From positions 1-64,000 of the forward strand of contig WHTF01000011.1 in the NCBI GenBank assembly GCA_009379725.1: a stretch of DNA of 64,000 nucleotides, written 5' to 3'. A model generated the notes under the pieces. That model made no database searches. It saw only the letters and a program-made list of their open reading frames with translations, and was not told the DNA's origin. The DNA is from Deltaproteobacteria bacterium. GTDB taxonomy: Bacteria > Desulfobacterota > Binatia > UBA9968. How positions within the stretch are numbered: position 1 is the first letter of the stretch; each line of letters begins with the position of its first letter. This document shows positions 45,866 through 54,215 of the stretch, piece after piece. The position numbers and the translations under genes are program-made.

Positions 45866-46420
45866 CTATTCCATTCCAAGCTGCTGCTTTGCAGCTGAAG
45901 ATATCCGGCTCTGGCTCCAAGGGGGGTCCCAAACCAAATCGACGTCGGTTTCGCGCACGCCTGCAATAGTGAGCAACTTGGCCGCAATATCTCTCTTTAA
46001 AACCTCTCCCATGCCGCATCCCCGAGCCGTCAATGTGAATCGAACACTGACCCTATACCCATCATCCAAACGTGTCACCGAACAGTCGTAGATCAGCCCG
46101 AGTTCGACAACGTTCACTGGGATCTCAGGATCGAAGCACAGTCTTAACTGCTGCCAGACCTTCTCCTCGATCTCCTGAGTACTCTCTGAAGTAGGAGGTT
46201 CTTCGAACTTCAAATCCGCGATTTGCGCCATGCCGATGGCATCACCGTCCTTCCCCTCTAGACGCACCATGTAACCGCGATCGGTCATGACGGTATAACT
46301 GCCGCCCAGGGATTGGGTCACCCACACCGTGCTACCGGAGGCTAACGTCAGCTTCTCTCCGCTGGGAATCATCAGCGCTTCGCAGTCGCGCTGAACGATG
46401 ATCGGTTGTTCAGTTTGCAT
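45866..46420 (-). CDS. sufT: Putative Fe-S cluster assembly protein SufT
   Basis: A 184-residue protein with a short N-terminal domain that is typical of SufT (PSGEKLTLASGSTVWVTQSL), then a DUF59 domain with CFDPEIPVNVVELGLIYD, ARGCGMGEVLKRDIAAK and VDLVWDPPWSQSRISSAAK. SufT helps maturation of Fe-S enzymes under high demand. It stands after sufU (23 bp) in the Suf cluster. Annotations in other genomes may call it PaaD-like. Confidence 0.88.
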   Translation of the reverse strand: MQTEQPIIVQRDCEALMIPSGEKLTLASGSTVWVTQSLGGSYTVMTDRGYMVRLEGKDGDAIGMAQIADLKFEEPPTSESTQEIEEKVWQQLRLCFDPEIPVNVVELGLIYDCSVTRLDDGYRVSVRFTLTARGCGMGEVLKRDIAAKLLTIAGVRETDVDLVWDPPWSQSRISSAAKQQLGME

Positions 46421-46443
46421 ACGGCCGTCCTCCTTTCAACCAT

Positions 46444-46899
46444 TCACTCCGTTGAAGCAACCTCGTCGACACCCTTCAGCGCCGCATTGACAGTATGCCA
46501 AGCCAAACTGGCACACTTCACTCTGGCTGGAAACTTGCAAACCCCGGAGAGAATTTTTAATTTGCCGAGGCGATCGAAACCGCTGTCTTCGACATCTACG
46601 TCGCCCGTAAGCATCTTATGCACATCATCGAAAAGTTCTTCCGCTTCGGCCTCCGATTTGCCCTTTAGTTCCGTGGTCATCATGGAGGCCGATGCCTTCG
46701 AAATCGCACAGCCGGACCCTTTGAAACTGATATCGTGGATTATGCCGCCGATAAAATGAATATAAACTGTGACGTGATCACCGCAAAGCGGGTTATACCC
46801 TTCAGATTTTCGATTGGCGTTTCCCATCTCTCGAAAATTCCGGGGACTTTTATTGTGATCCAGGATCACTTCTTGGTAAAGCTCGTCTAATTCCGACAT
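46444..46899 (-). CDS. sufU: Iron-sulfur scaffold/sulfur-acceptor SufU
   Basis: Accepts sulfur from SufS. 151 residues, IscU fold, with ELYQEVILDHNKSPRNFREM at the start, then the conserved cysteines C39 (NPLCGDHV), C64 (GSGCAISKAS) and C121/C129 (VCKFPARVKCASLAWHTV). The insertion between the second and third cysteines (about 18-20 residues) is characteristic of SufU. The stop is directly before the sufS stop-start junction; the gene abuts sufS. Confidence 0.92.
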   Translation of the reverse strand: MSELDELYQEVILDHNKSPRNFREMGNANRKSEGYNPLCGDHVTVYIHFIGGIIHDISFKGSGCAISKASASMMTTELKGKSEAEAEELFDDVHKMLTGDVDVEDSGFDRLGKLKILSGVCKFPARVKCASLAWHTVNAALKGVDEVASTE

Positions 46900-48162
46900 T
46901 TAACCAAACACCCTCAAAACCCGGTGAATCCCTTTCACCAAGGCATCGATTTCCTCCCGGGTATTATAGAGCGCAAATGACGCGCGCGCCGTTGCCGGCA
47001 CCCCGAACCGCTGCATCACCGGCATGGCGCAATGATGCCCTGCGCGCACGGCGACTCCTTCCTGATCGAGAATCGTACCCACGTCATGAGCATGAATATG
47101 TTCAAAGACAAACGACAACACACCGGCCTTCTCCTTTGCCTTGCCGATAATCTTGAGCCTTTCAATGGCCGACAGCTCGTCAGTGGCATAACTCAGCAGG
47201 TCCTTCTCGTGATCGGACACCTGATCCCAATCCAAGCCGTTCAAATAATCGATCGCCGCACCTAAACCGATACCGCCGGCGATATTAGGCGTTCCTGCCT
47301 CGAACTTATAGGGCAACACGTTGTAGTGAGTCTTCTCGAAAGTCACCAGACTAATCATATCGCCGCCTCCTTGATAGGGCGGCATGGCGTCTAACAGCTC
47401 CGCTTTTCCGTAAAGCACCCCGACCCCTGTCGGCCCGAAAACCTTATGGCCGGAAAAAGCATAAAAATCGCAGCCGATCTCCTGAACATCAACTTTAAGG
47501 TGCGGCACCGCTTGAGCGCCATCCAGTAAAACGGGCACGCCGCGCTCGTGAGCGATTCGAACGGCCTCTCGCACCGGCACAATACTTCCCAGAGCGTTGG
47601 AGACGTGCGTAATCGATACCAATTTAGTTTTCTCATTCAACAGACGGCGATACTCATCGAGAACGAACTCACCGTCGTGATTAATCGGAATGATTCGTAA
47701 GCGCGCGCCTATTTGACCGCACAGAATCTGCCATGGCACGATGTTCGAATGGTGTTCCATGGCGGAGATAACGATCTCGTCGCCCTCTTTTAAAAATGTT
47801 CTCCCATAGCTTTGCGCAACGAGATTGATCGCTTCCGTCGTGCCTCGCACAAAAATGATTTCTTGTTCGCTTTTGGCATTGATAAATTGACGGATTTTTT
47901 CACGCGCGTTTTCATAACTCGCCGTTGCCTGCTCGCTGAGATAATGAACGCCCCGATGAATGTTCGAATTTTCAGACTGATAATAGCGGCTGATTGCATC
48001 GATCACTGCCTGAGGCTTTTGACTGGTGGCGCCGTTGTCGAGATACACCAAAGGTTTGCCATGGACCCGTTCCCGCAGAATAGGAAAATCTTGCCGGATT
48101 TTTTCGACGTCGAAGATTCCATCTCCGGAATGCGGTAATTGTTTTTTCTGAAAAGCTTTCAT
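46900..48162 (-). CDS. sufS: Cysteine desulfurase SufS
   Basis: PLP enzyme that removes sulfur from cysteine as a persulfide. 420 residues. The PLP lysine is K240 in FSGHKVFGPTGVGVLYG and the reactive cysteine is C378 in RAGHHCAMPVMQRF. YLDNGATSQKPQAVI and SENSNIHRGVHYLS are type II desulfurase signatures. It ends one base before sufU and starts 18 bp after sufD, so the cluster is tightly packed. Confidence 0.94.
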   Translation of the reverse strand: MKAFQKKQLPHSGDGIFDVEKIRQDFPILRERVHGKPLVYLDNGATSQKPQAVIDAISRYYQSENSNIHRGVHYLSEQATASYENAREKIRQFINAKSEQEIIFVRGTTEAINLVAQSYGRTFLKEGDEIVISAMEHHSNIVPWQILCGQIGARLRIIPINHDGEFVLDEYRRLLNEKTKLVSITHVSNALGSIVPVREAVRIAHERGVPVLLDGAQAVPHLKVDVQEIGCDFYAFSGHKVFGPTGVGVLYGKAELLDAMPPYQGGGDMISLVTFEKTHYNVLPYKFEAGTPNIAGGIGLGAAIDYLNGLDWDQVSDHEKDLLSYATDELSAIERLKIIGKAKEKAGVLSFVFEHIHAHDVGTILDQEGVAVRAGHHCAMPVMQRFGVPATARASFALYNTREEIDALVKGIHRVLRVFG

Positions 48163-48180
48163 TATTTTATCGATGGATCG

Positions 48181-49503
48181 TTAAGATTGACTCCGTCTAA
48201 AACTCGTCAGTAAATAATCATCCAGACGTGCCCGCAATGGCGCGATGCGCATCCGGCCGACTAGATCACTGGCAAAGGCATAGCTCAACAGGCTCTGGGC
48301 ATCGGCCGCATCAAGTCCACGCGACCTGAGATAAAAAAGCGCGTCCGTGTCCAACTGTCCGATCGTCGAGCCATGGCTGCATTTCACATCATCGGCGTGA
48401 ATCTCTAACTGCGGCTTAGTATTAACCACTGCATTTTCAGAGAGTAGCAAATTTTTATTGGTCTGCCGAGCATCACTTTTCTGCGCGTCTTTTTGCACAA
48501 GAATCTTTCCATTGAACACTGCGTGCGACGTTCCGCTGAGAATGCCTTTATAGAGTTCCTGGCTGGTCGCTCGCGGCTTCGCATGGTCGATTTCGGTATG
48601 ATTATCCACATGTTGTTTGCCGTCGAGAAGATAAAGACCGTTCAACACGCACGTTGCGCCCTCGCCATCGAGCAGTGCATGAATGTCATTTCGGATTAAA
48701 GAACCGCTGAGGGTCACCGAATGAGCCGTAAAACTGCAGTTTCGGCTCATGCGAGCCGATAACGCGCCGACATGATACCCCTTGCTCGCCTCGCGTTGCA
48801 CCCGGTAATAATCAATGATTGCGCCTTCTTCGCCGACAACTTTAGTGACCACGTTAGTCAGATAAGGCTGCTCGCCAAACCCGACGTAGCTTTCGACAAT
48901 CCGCGCTTGGCTTCCCGCTTCGCAAATAACCAAATTTCGCGGGTGCGACATGACCGGAAAGCCATTTCCGTATGAGGCGAAAACAAGATAAATGGGCTCC
49001 GTAACCACGACGCCTCTGGGAACGAGGACAAAAGCGCCTTCCTCGGTAAAAGCCGTATTAAGCGCCACGAAAGCCTCTTGCCGGTAACGGGTATCGCGCG
49101 ACAGATAGGGTTCGATGACTCCATCATCTGTCGTCAATGCGGCAGAAAGGTTTTCCACCCGTACGTTCGACGGAAGCCCGCGAACCGAAGAGTGCTCGGG
49201 GCAGAAGATGCCGTTTACAAAAACGATGCGGTTATACGCCGAATCAATAAAGGACCGTGAGTATAAATCCTCGGGTCGCAATATCTTGCCTGCGCCGTTA
49301 GCAGACTCGAAACTCGTGGACACAATAGGTTCGACATTCGTAAAGCGCCACTCCTCATCGCGTGTTGTCGGAAATCCTAATTCATCAAAACAGGCAATTC
49401 CCGCGCGACGTAAATCACGCAACCAGTCAGGTGAGGCCGCAAATCCCTTCTGAAAACGCTCAAAGGCGGACAGAAAGCGCTCTTTGCTTTGGGAACTTTT
49501 CAT
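48181..49503 (-). CDS. sufD: Fe-S cluster scaffold complex subunit SufD
   Basis: Beta-helix subunit of the SufBCD scaffold, 440 residues. The start RAGIACFDELGFPTTRDEEWRF is the SufD N-terminal signature, with PKPQLEIHADDVKCSHG-like block (KPQLEIHADDVKCSHGSTIG) and YLRSRGLDAADAQSLLSYAF near the C-terminus. I call SufD rather than SufB because the chain has the SufD N-terminus and length. SufB, its obligate partner in other bacteria, is not in the window. Confidence 0.92.
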   Translation of the reverse strand: MKSSQSKERFLSAFERFQKGFAASPDWLRDLRRAGIACFDELGFPTTRDEEWRFTNVEPIVSTSFESANGAGKILRPEDLYSRSFIDSAYNRIVFVNGIFCPEHSSVRGLPSNVRVENLSAALTTDDGVIEPYLSRDTRYRQEAFVALNTAFTEEGAFVLVPRGVVVTEPIYLVFASYGNGFPVMSHPRNLVICEAGSQARIVESYVGFGEQPYLTNVVTKVVGEEGAIIDYYRVQREASKGYHVGALSARMSRNCSFTAHSVTLSGSLIRNDIHALLDGEGATCVLNGLYLLDGKQHVDNHTEIDHAKPRATSQELYKGILSGTSHAVFNGKILVQKDAQKSDARQTNKNLLLSENAVVNTKPQLEIHADDVKCSHGSTIGQLDTDALFYLRSRGLDAADAQSLLSYAFASDLVGRMRIAPLRARLDDYLLTSFRRSQS

Positions 49504-49522
49504 TTGATAGGGTTCCGATAAA

Positions 49523-50281
49523 TTATTGCACGGCAGCCACTTCGTCTTTAATCCAGTCGTAGCCTTTCACTTCCAGCTCCAGGGCCAACTCTTTACTCCC
49601 GGATTTGACGATGCGGCCGTCGTAAAGCACGTGGATAAAATCGGGCACGATGTAATTCAACAATCGCTGATAATGCGTGATCACAATCATCGCGCGGTCT
49701 TTTTGCCGCAGCGCATTGACGCCGCCGGCGACGATCCGCAGGGCGTCGATATCAAGGCCGGAATCGGTTTCGTCAAGAACTGCCAGTTTAGGATTTAAGA
49801 CCGCCATTTGCAGAATTTCGTTGCGCTTCTTCTCGCCGCCGGAGAAGCCTTCGTTCAGAGGCCGGTTGAGCAGGCTTTGCTCCATTTCCACCAGCTTCAT
49901 CCTTTCTTTGATCAAAGAAAGAAACTCCATCGCGTCCAACTCTTCCAATCCGCGATGCTTGCGCACTGCATTCAAAGCGGCTTTTAAGAAATAGGTGGTA
50001 CTGACGCCGGGAATCTCCACAGGATATTGAAAGGCAAGGAACATTCCTTCGCGGGCTCTCTCCTCCGGCGTCATTGCCAGCAAGTTTTTTCCCTCGTAAA
50101 GAATCTCACCGCCGGTTACTTCGTAGCTTTCGCGTCCGGAAAGAACATGAGCCAAGGTGCTCTTGCCTGAGCCGTTCGGTCCCATAATTGCGTGGACCTC
50201 ACCGGCACGAATGCTGAGATCAATACCTCGCAAAATCTCCTGCCCTCCGATTTTAGCCCTTAAATTCTTAATTTGTAGCAT
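49523..50281 (-). CDS. sufC: Fe-S cluster assembly ATPase SufC
   Basis: ABC-type ATPase of the SufBCD scaffold, about 252 residues. Walker A is MGPNGSGKSTLAHVLSG, the signature is GFSGGEKKRNEILQMA, Walker B LAVLDETDSGLDIDAL; FLAFQYPVEIPGVSTTYFL is typical of SufC. The ATG at 50281 has GGAAGGA six bases upstream; the frame runs 30 bp further but that start overlaps the regulator stop. It lies 26 bp after the Rrf2 gene, where sufB would be expected. Confidence 0.94.
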   Translation of the reverse strand: MLQIKNLRAKIGGQEILRGIDLSIRAGEVHAIMGPNGSGKSTLAHVLSGRESYEVTGGEILYEGKNLLAMTPEERAREGMFLAFQYPVEIPGVSTTYFLKAALNAVRKHRGLEELDAMEFLSLIKERMKLVEMEQSLLNRPLNEGFSGGEKKRNEILQMAVLNPKLAVLDETDSGLDIDALRIVAGGVNALRQKDRAMIVITHYQRLLNYIVPDFIHVLYDGRIVKSGSKELALELEVKGYDWIKDEVAAVQ

Positions 50282-50307
50282 TGAGATTCCTTCCCGAAAA
50301 CTATCCA

Positions 50308-50760
50308 TCAACCAACCTCCCGCATCGGCGCCTTACCCAACCGTTCTTTGAGCCCATATCGGTCCGCGATATCGCGAATCGACACGCCGGCAAGAAAATT
50401 GGCCAACATCGTCTGCGCCTCTTCCCATATGGATTTTTGCGAACAGACCGAACAGAACGAGCAATATTCGACTCCCTTCTCTAAACATTCCATCAGCACT
50501 AAGGGTCGCTCCACACTCTCATAAACATCTTTAATACTGATCGTGCTCGGCGCCTTGGCTAAAGTAAAACCGCCCTTCGAACCGATGTGGGAATGGACTA
50601 ACCCGCCAGCCACCAAATCCTTCATGATCTTTGAAAGATAGAACGATGGGATGACTTGGCTCTTTTCTATGTCTGCCCGGCTGACAATTGTACCGGAAGG
50701 CTGGCCGGCAAGATAGGACAGCGCCCGAACCGCATAGTCTACGCGGCGACCTACATTCAT
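50308..50760 (-). CDS. Rrf2-family regulator, IscR/SufR-like
   Basis: Fe-S-sensing transcription regulator, 150 residues from the ATG at 50760 (the frame is open to 50799). Winged-helix segment NVGRRVDYAVRALSYLAG, recognition region IPSFYLSKIMKDLVAGGLV and HIGSKGGFTLAKAP. Counted from this start, Cys92, Cys100, Cys103 and Cys106 (ECLEKGVEYCSFCSVCS) can ligate a cluster; E. coli IscR uses three. The downstream start leaves a 44-base leader after the promoter at 50811-50840, while the upstream ATG would leave almost none. It probably represses the suf genes that follow. Confidence 0.9.
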   Translation of the reverse strand: MNVGRRVDYAVRALSYLAGQPSGTIVSRADIEKSQVIPSFYLSKIMKDLVAGGLVHSHIGSKGGFTLAKAPSTISIKDVYESVERPLVLMECLEKGVEYCSFCSVCSQKSIWEEAQTMLANFLAGVSIRDIADRYGLKERLGKAPMREVG

Positions 50761-50810
50761 CAGAGAGCTGCGTTCACTCTTTGTTCTAGCCTTTTTCATG
50801 GTACGAATTA

Positions 50811-50840
50811 AATATAGACTCCTTAGGTCTTCTATGTCAA
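50811..50840 (-). promoter_or_regulatory. Promoter and candidate Rrf2 operator for the suf operon
   Basis: On the minus strand, TTGACA (50840-50835) is followed by 18 bases and TATATT (50816-50811), a near-consensus sigma-70 promoter. The spacer holds an inverted repeat, AGAC and GTCT arms separated by seven bases (50816-50830), where a regulator could block RNA polymerase. This fits autoregulation by the Rrf2 protein encoded right after it. Prediction by inspection only. Confidence 0.6.
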
Positions 50841-50926
50841 GTTTGGGTGCTTGAGTCCACCTTCGGCTTGGCGGATATCTTCCGCACCGCCCGAACGTAT
50901 GCTAAGAGTGTCTTTAACTAACGATC

Positions 50927-51460
50927 ATGTCGATCCTCAAAATAGCGCGCCTCGGCCATCCTGTCCTGCGAAAGCTCGCCGAACCCCTATCAGATCAAGA
51001 ACTCCGGTCCGATAGGATGCGTCAATTTATCGATGACATGATCGAGACCATGATGGAATACGACGGCGTCGGTCTAGCTGCCGATCAGGTGCATGTGTCC
51101 AAGCAGATTACCGTGCTCGAAGTAGCCGACAATCCACGCTACCCCGAAAAGCCTAAAGTGCCTCTCACCGTCCTTGTCAATCCAAAGATCACGCCGCTCA
51201 CCGAGGAGTTTGAAGAGGATTGGGAGGGTTGCCTCAGTATTCCCGACATGAGAGGCAAAGTACCGCGCTACAAGACTGTGAAAGTTCAGGCGCTCGACCG
51301 CCATGGCGCGCAGGTGGAATTTGTCGCCGTCGGCTTTCACGCTCGTGTGATTCAACATGAATGGGACCATCTGAACGGCAAGGTTTACCTGGACCGCATG
51401 CGCGACTTTTCGAGTCTTAGTTTCCTCGGCGAATTTGCCCGCTACTGGCTTGCCAAATAA
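50927..51460 (+). CDS. def: Peptide deformylase
   Basis: Removes N-formyl groups from nascent proteins. 177 residues with the three canonical motifs: GVGLAADQ at about 47-54, EGCLSIPDM (metal ligand C102) and QHEWDHLNG (H144, E145, H148). Length and C-terminal segment are normal. It is divergent from the Rrf2 gene and shares the 126-bp intergenic stretch; no clear plus-strand promoter was found there. Confidence 0.95.
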   Translation: MSILKIARLGHPVLRKLAEPLSDQELRSDRMRQFIDDMIETMMEYDGVGLAADQVHVSKQITVLEVADNPRYPEKPKVPLTVLVNPKITPLTEEFEEDWEGCLSIPDMRGKVPRYKTVKVQALDRHGAQVEFVAVGFHARVIQHEWDHLNGKVYLDRMRDFSSLSFLGEFARYWLAK

Positions 51461-51516
51461 CTCCACGCGCCGACCGAATGTTTGTGTTTAAGAAAGTGAA
51501 AGGCTAGAGTCGGCTC

Positions 51517-52809
51517 ATGAATTTTGTCCATCTGCAAGAATCTTTTGACCGGATTCTTTCTACCGTTACACCGGTCATTGGACACATACTGGATCGTGCA
51601 CTCTCGGGCTCGGATCTGACGATTGAGGAAGCGACTCAACTGTTCGAGGCCGAGGGCACGGATCTCATTGCGACAATTCTAGCGGCGAATCATCTTCGCG
51701 ATAAAACCGTTGGTAATATAGCGACATACGTTGTCAATCGAAACATTAACTTTACCAATGTTTGCGTCAAAGCTTGCGGTTTCTGCGCTTTTAGCCGCGG
51801 TCATTTGGCGGAAGAAGGATATTTCCTTCCGATTGAGGAGATCATTCGACGCGGCGAAGAAGCGAGGAAACTAGGCGCCACCGAAATTTGTGTACAGGCC
51901 GGGTTAGCGCCGGGCATGGACGGCTGGCACTACATCAAGCTTTGTCGGACGCTTAAAGAGGCACTGCCCACTTTGCATATCCATGGCTTTTCTCCCGAGG
52001 AGGTGTTGTACGGCTCGACGCTTTCCAATCTCAGTATCCGTGACTATCTCAAAGCATTGAAAGAGGCAGGGGTTGGCAGCTTGCCCGGCACCTCCGCAGA
52101 AATCTTGGTTGACGACGTTCGTCAGCACATCTCGCCCGGCCGCATCAGCACGGCACAGTGGATTGAGCTGATTCAAACCGCTCATGAAGTGGGAATCCCA
52201 ACTACCTCGACGATTATGTACGGTCATATCGAAACGTCGCACCACAAAGCCGTGCATATCGGTATCCTCCGCGACATACAGAAACGGACCGGCGGCATCA
52301 CGGAATTCGTGCCGCTGAGTTTTGTCTATGAAGAAGCGCCGATGTTCCACAAGAACAAAATCGCCGGACTTCGCCAAGGCGCTAGCGGCGCTGAAGCCAT
52401 GAAAATGTACGCTGTATCTCGTTTGATGCTCAATAACTGGATACCGAACTTGCAAGTTTCATGGGTCAAAGAAGGGCCTAAGCTGTCGCAGATTGCGCTG
52501 TTGGCGGGCGCGAATGATTTTGGCGGCACTCTCATCAATGAAAGCATTTCGACGGCCGCGGGCGCTGGTTATGGACAACTGATGAAACCGTCGCAATTCC
52601 GCGGTTTGATTAGGGAAATGGGGCGCATTCCGGCCGAACGGTCAACAACATACAGAGACATAAGAGTGTTCGAATCTGAGGAGGATTCCACCGATCCGCT
52701 CGATCAAGTGAACAATCCCTCGGAACGCTTCGGTTCTTATCAAAACCTCATTACTCTGAAGGACTTTCGCTTCAGAGAATTCTACCGCGACCAGAAAAAC
52801 AAACATTGA
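51517..52809 (+). CDS. cofH: FO synthase subunit CofH (radical SAM, F420 biosynthesis)
   Basis: Joins tyrosine-derived hydroxybenzyl to diaminouracil in making the F0 chromophore of coenzyme F420. 430 residues; the radical SAM cluster motif is CVKACGFC (C83, C87, C90) followed by AFSRGHLAEEGYFLP, with ATEICVQAGLAPGMDGWHYI and TAAGAGYGQLMKPSQF typical of CofH. The partner CofG and the later steps are not in the window. F420 use is unusual for most proteobacteria and helps place this organism. It follows def by 56 bp. Confidence 0.9.
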   Translation: MNFVHLQESFDRILSTVTPVIGHILDRALSGSDLTIEEATQLFEAEGTDLIATILAANHLRDKTVGNIATYVVNRNINFTNVCVKACGFCAFSRGHLAEEGYFLPIEEIIRRGEEARKLGATEICVQAGLAPGMDGWHYIKLCRTLKEALPTLHIHGFSPEEVLYGSTLSNLSIRDYLKALKEAGVGSLPGTSAEILVDDVRQHISPGRISTAQWIELIQTAHEVGIPTTSTIMYGHIETSHHKAVHIGILRDIQKRTGGITEFVPLSFVYEEAPMFHKNKIAGLRQGASGAEAMKMYAVSRLMLNNWIPNLQVSWVKEGPKLSQIALLAGANDFGGTLINESISTAAGAGYGQLMKPSQFRGLIREMGRIPAERSTTYRDIRVFESEEDSTDPLDQVNNPSERFGSYQNLITLKDFRFREFYRDQKNKH

Positions 52810-52854
52810 AATGTCCAGTGAGCCATCCTGGGCATCTCTAGATCCCGTTTTAGC

Positions 52855-53448
52855 ATGCAAGGTAATCCGGCGAACTTCGATGCGATTGGAAACCGTCTCG
52901 GGTTCCGAATTGCGGAAAACAACATTCAGACTTTAAGACTGATATGGCACGGGCCAAGATTTCCCGCCTACCTTTGTTTAAGCATTGCCGTGCTTTTACT
53001 CTTCGTTTCAGTGCCAATTATTGAGGCTGTTCGACTGCGCGGTTTTGTCGGCCCGGCGGCTTCGCTCTGGTATTTTCCGTTGATGAATCTGATTCTTTTC
53101 GGCATCGCTTGTTACCTGCTCACGCTGAAGAGAGCGATCGTATTCCACCACAATCAAAAAACAATCACTCTTACCAGCCAAAGTCTTTTCAATCGATCGC
53201 GCCTTTCGGCGAGCTACTCTGAAATTGAACAAATCAATCTCGGCGTCGACCAGGTATATAACGGTTTTGCCGTGGCTGGATCGTCGGCCGCACAACAGTT
53301 TCCAGTTCCATCGCTACGCCTATACCTAGTTAACGGTGAAACTGTACTTTTGGATCGAGGTAGCCGGCGAAGATTGAAGGAACTGGGAAAGCAGATCAGC
53401 GAGCGGTTGAAAATGCCTTTCGAAGTCGATGCGCGATTAGAGACTTAG
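52855..53448 (+). CDS. Hypothetical membrane protein, two membrane segments
   Basis: A 197-residue protein not assigned to a named family. Two hydrophobic segments (about 36-57 and 72-93) are followed by a soluble beta-rich C-terminal part (ITLTSQSLFNRSRLSASYSE) that resembles bacterial PH-like domains. No ribosome site is obvious before the ATG, so the start may differ. It follows cofH by 45 bp and converges on the lipoprotein gene. Function unknown. Confidence 0.6.
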   Translation: MQGNPANFDAIGNRLGFRIAENNIQTLRLIWHGPRFPAYLCLSIAVLLLFVSVPIIEAVRLRGFVGPAASLWYFPLMNLILFGIACYLLTLKRAIVFHHNQKTITLTSQSLFNRSRLSASYSEIEQINLGVDQVYNGFAVAGSSAAQQFPVPSLRLYLVNGETVLLDRGSRRRLKELGKQISERLKMPFEVDARLET

Positions 53449-53474
53449 CGGGAGCGATCGCAGGGCGTGAAATC

Positions 53475-54137
53475 TTACGATGACGGCGCACGCGTCAAAA
53501 TTTGATGTAACTGATCAACGGCTTTTTTCACGCCGTCGCGAGTGAGTTGTTCGGCACTGAGCCACCTGACACCGCGCTGGCTGATATCGCCGATAGCTAA
53601 AATGTTTTCACTCAACGCCTTCTGCGTTTCATCGAATCGTGCCGACCAAATCACATCGCCCCGCCGCACGTCGACAAGATCCAGGACAAACGCCACCGAA
53701 GCGGGGCTCTTGACGCCCCAATCATCACCGACGCGCTCACGAAACCGTTGTATCCGTCCGACCATCACGGCGTCGGCAAAGACCATCTCGCCGATTTCTC
53801 TCAGACGCGCCGCGCTATTGGGGAAGGGGCGCATTCGGTCTACTTCTTGAACTTCGGTGTCGGCAACAATTTGCCAGTTAGGGAGAGAAGCCATTGTCGA
53901 ATATATCTGTTTGGCCAGAGTCTCGGGAGCATCCTTCTGGCTAGACGGCGCCTCCGTCAAAGGTCGTTCCAAAGATGGCGTCTTTGTGGCTGCCGGCGCA
54001 TGCGTTTCAGGTGGAAGCACGGCAATACGTCTGATCCGACGAGATTCTAAATCGGTGGAATACTTACTCTGCAGGTTGCCCGACCCAAAACTGCAGCCGG
54101 CACAAACCATCAGAGCAAGCGCAATCATTTTTAACAT
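53475..54137 (-). CDS. Predicted outer-membrane lipoprotein
   Basis: A 220-residue lipoprotein. The N-terminal lipobox is VCAGC with Cys15 as the modified residue, after a short hydrophobic signal (MLKMIALALMV). The body resembles GNA1162/LpoB-like periplasmic proteins: RRIAVLPPETHAPAATKTP, then ADAVMVGRIQRFRERVGD and VDVRRGDVIWSARFDETQKA. Position +2 is Ser, consistent with outer-membrane sorting. It precedes nothing obvious functionally; it is 78 bp downstream of aspS. Confidence 0.7.
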   Translation of the reverse strand: MLKMIALALMVCAGCSFGSGNLQSKYSTDLESRRIRRIAVLPPETHAPAATKTPSLERPLTEAPSSQKDAPETLAKQIYSTMASLPNWQIVADTEVQEVDRMRPFPNSAARLREIGEMVFADAVMVGRIQRFRERVGDDWGVKSPASVAFVLDLVDVRRGDVIWSARFDETQKALSENILAIGDISQRGVRWLSAEQLTRDGVKKAVDQLHQILTRAPSS

Positions 54138-54215
54138 AGTTATTCCGTTTGAAAGAGATTAGATCCAGACCATTACAGTTGTTTTGATGTTGATGCAATC
54201 ACCAGCATCCTCTCA

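Noticed and set aside
48181-49503. Possibility that this gene is SufB
   Set aside because: The N-terminal signature with EEWRF, the length of 440 and the C-terminal HADDVKCSHG block in SufD context fit SufD better than SufB.
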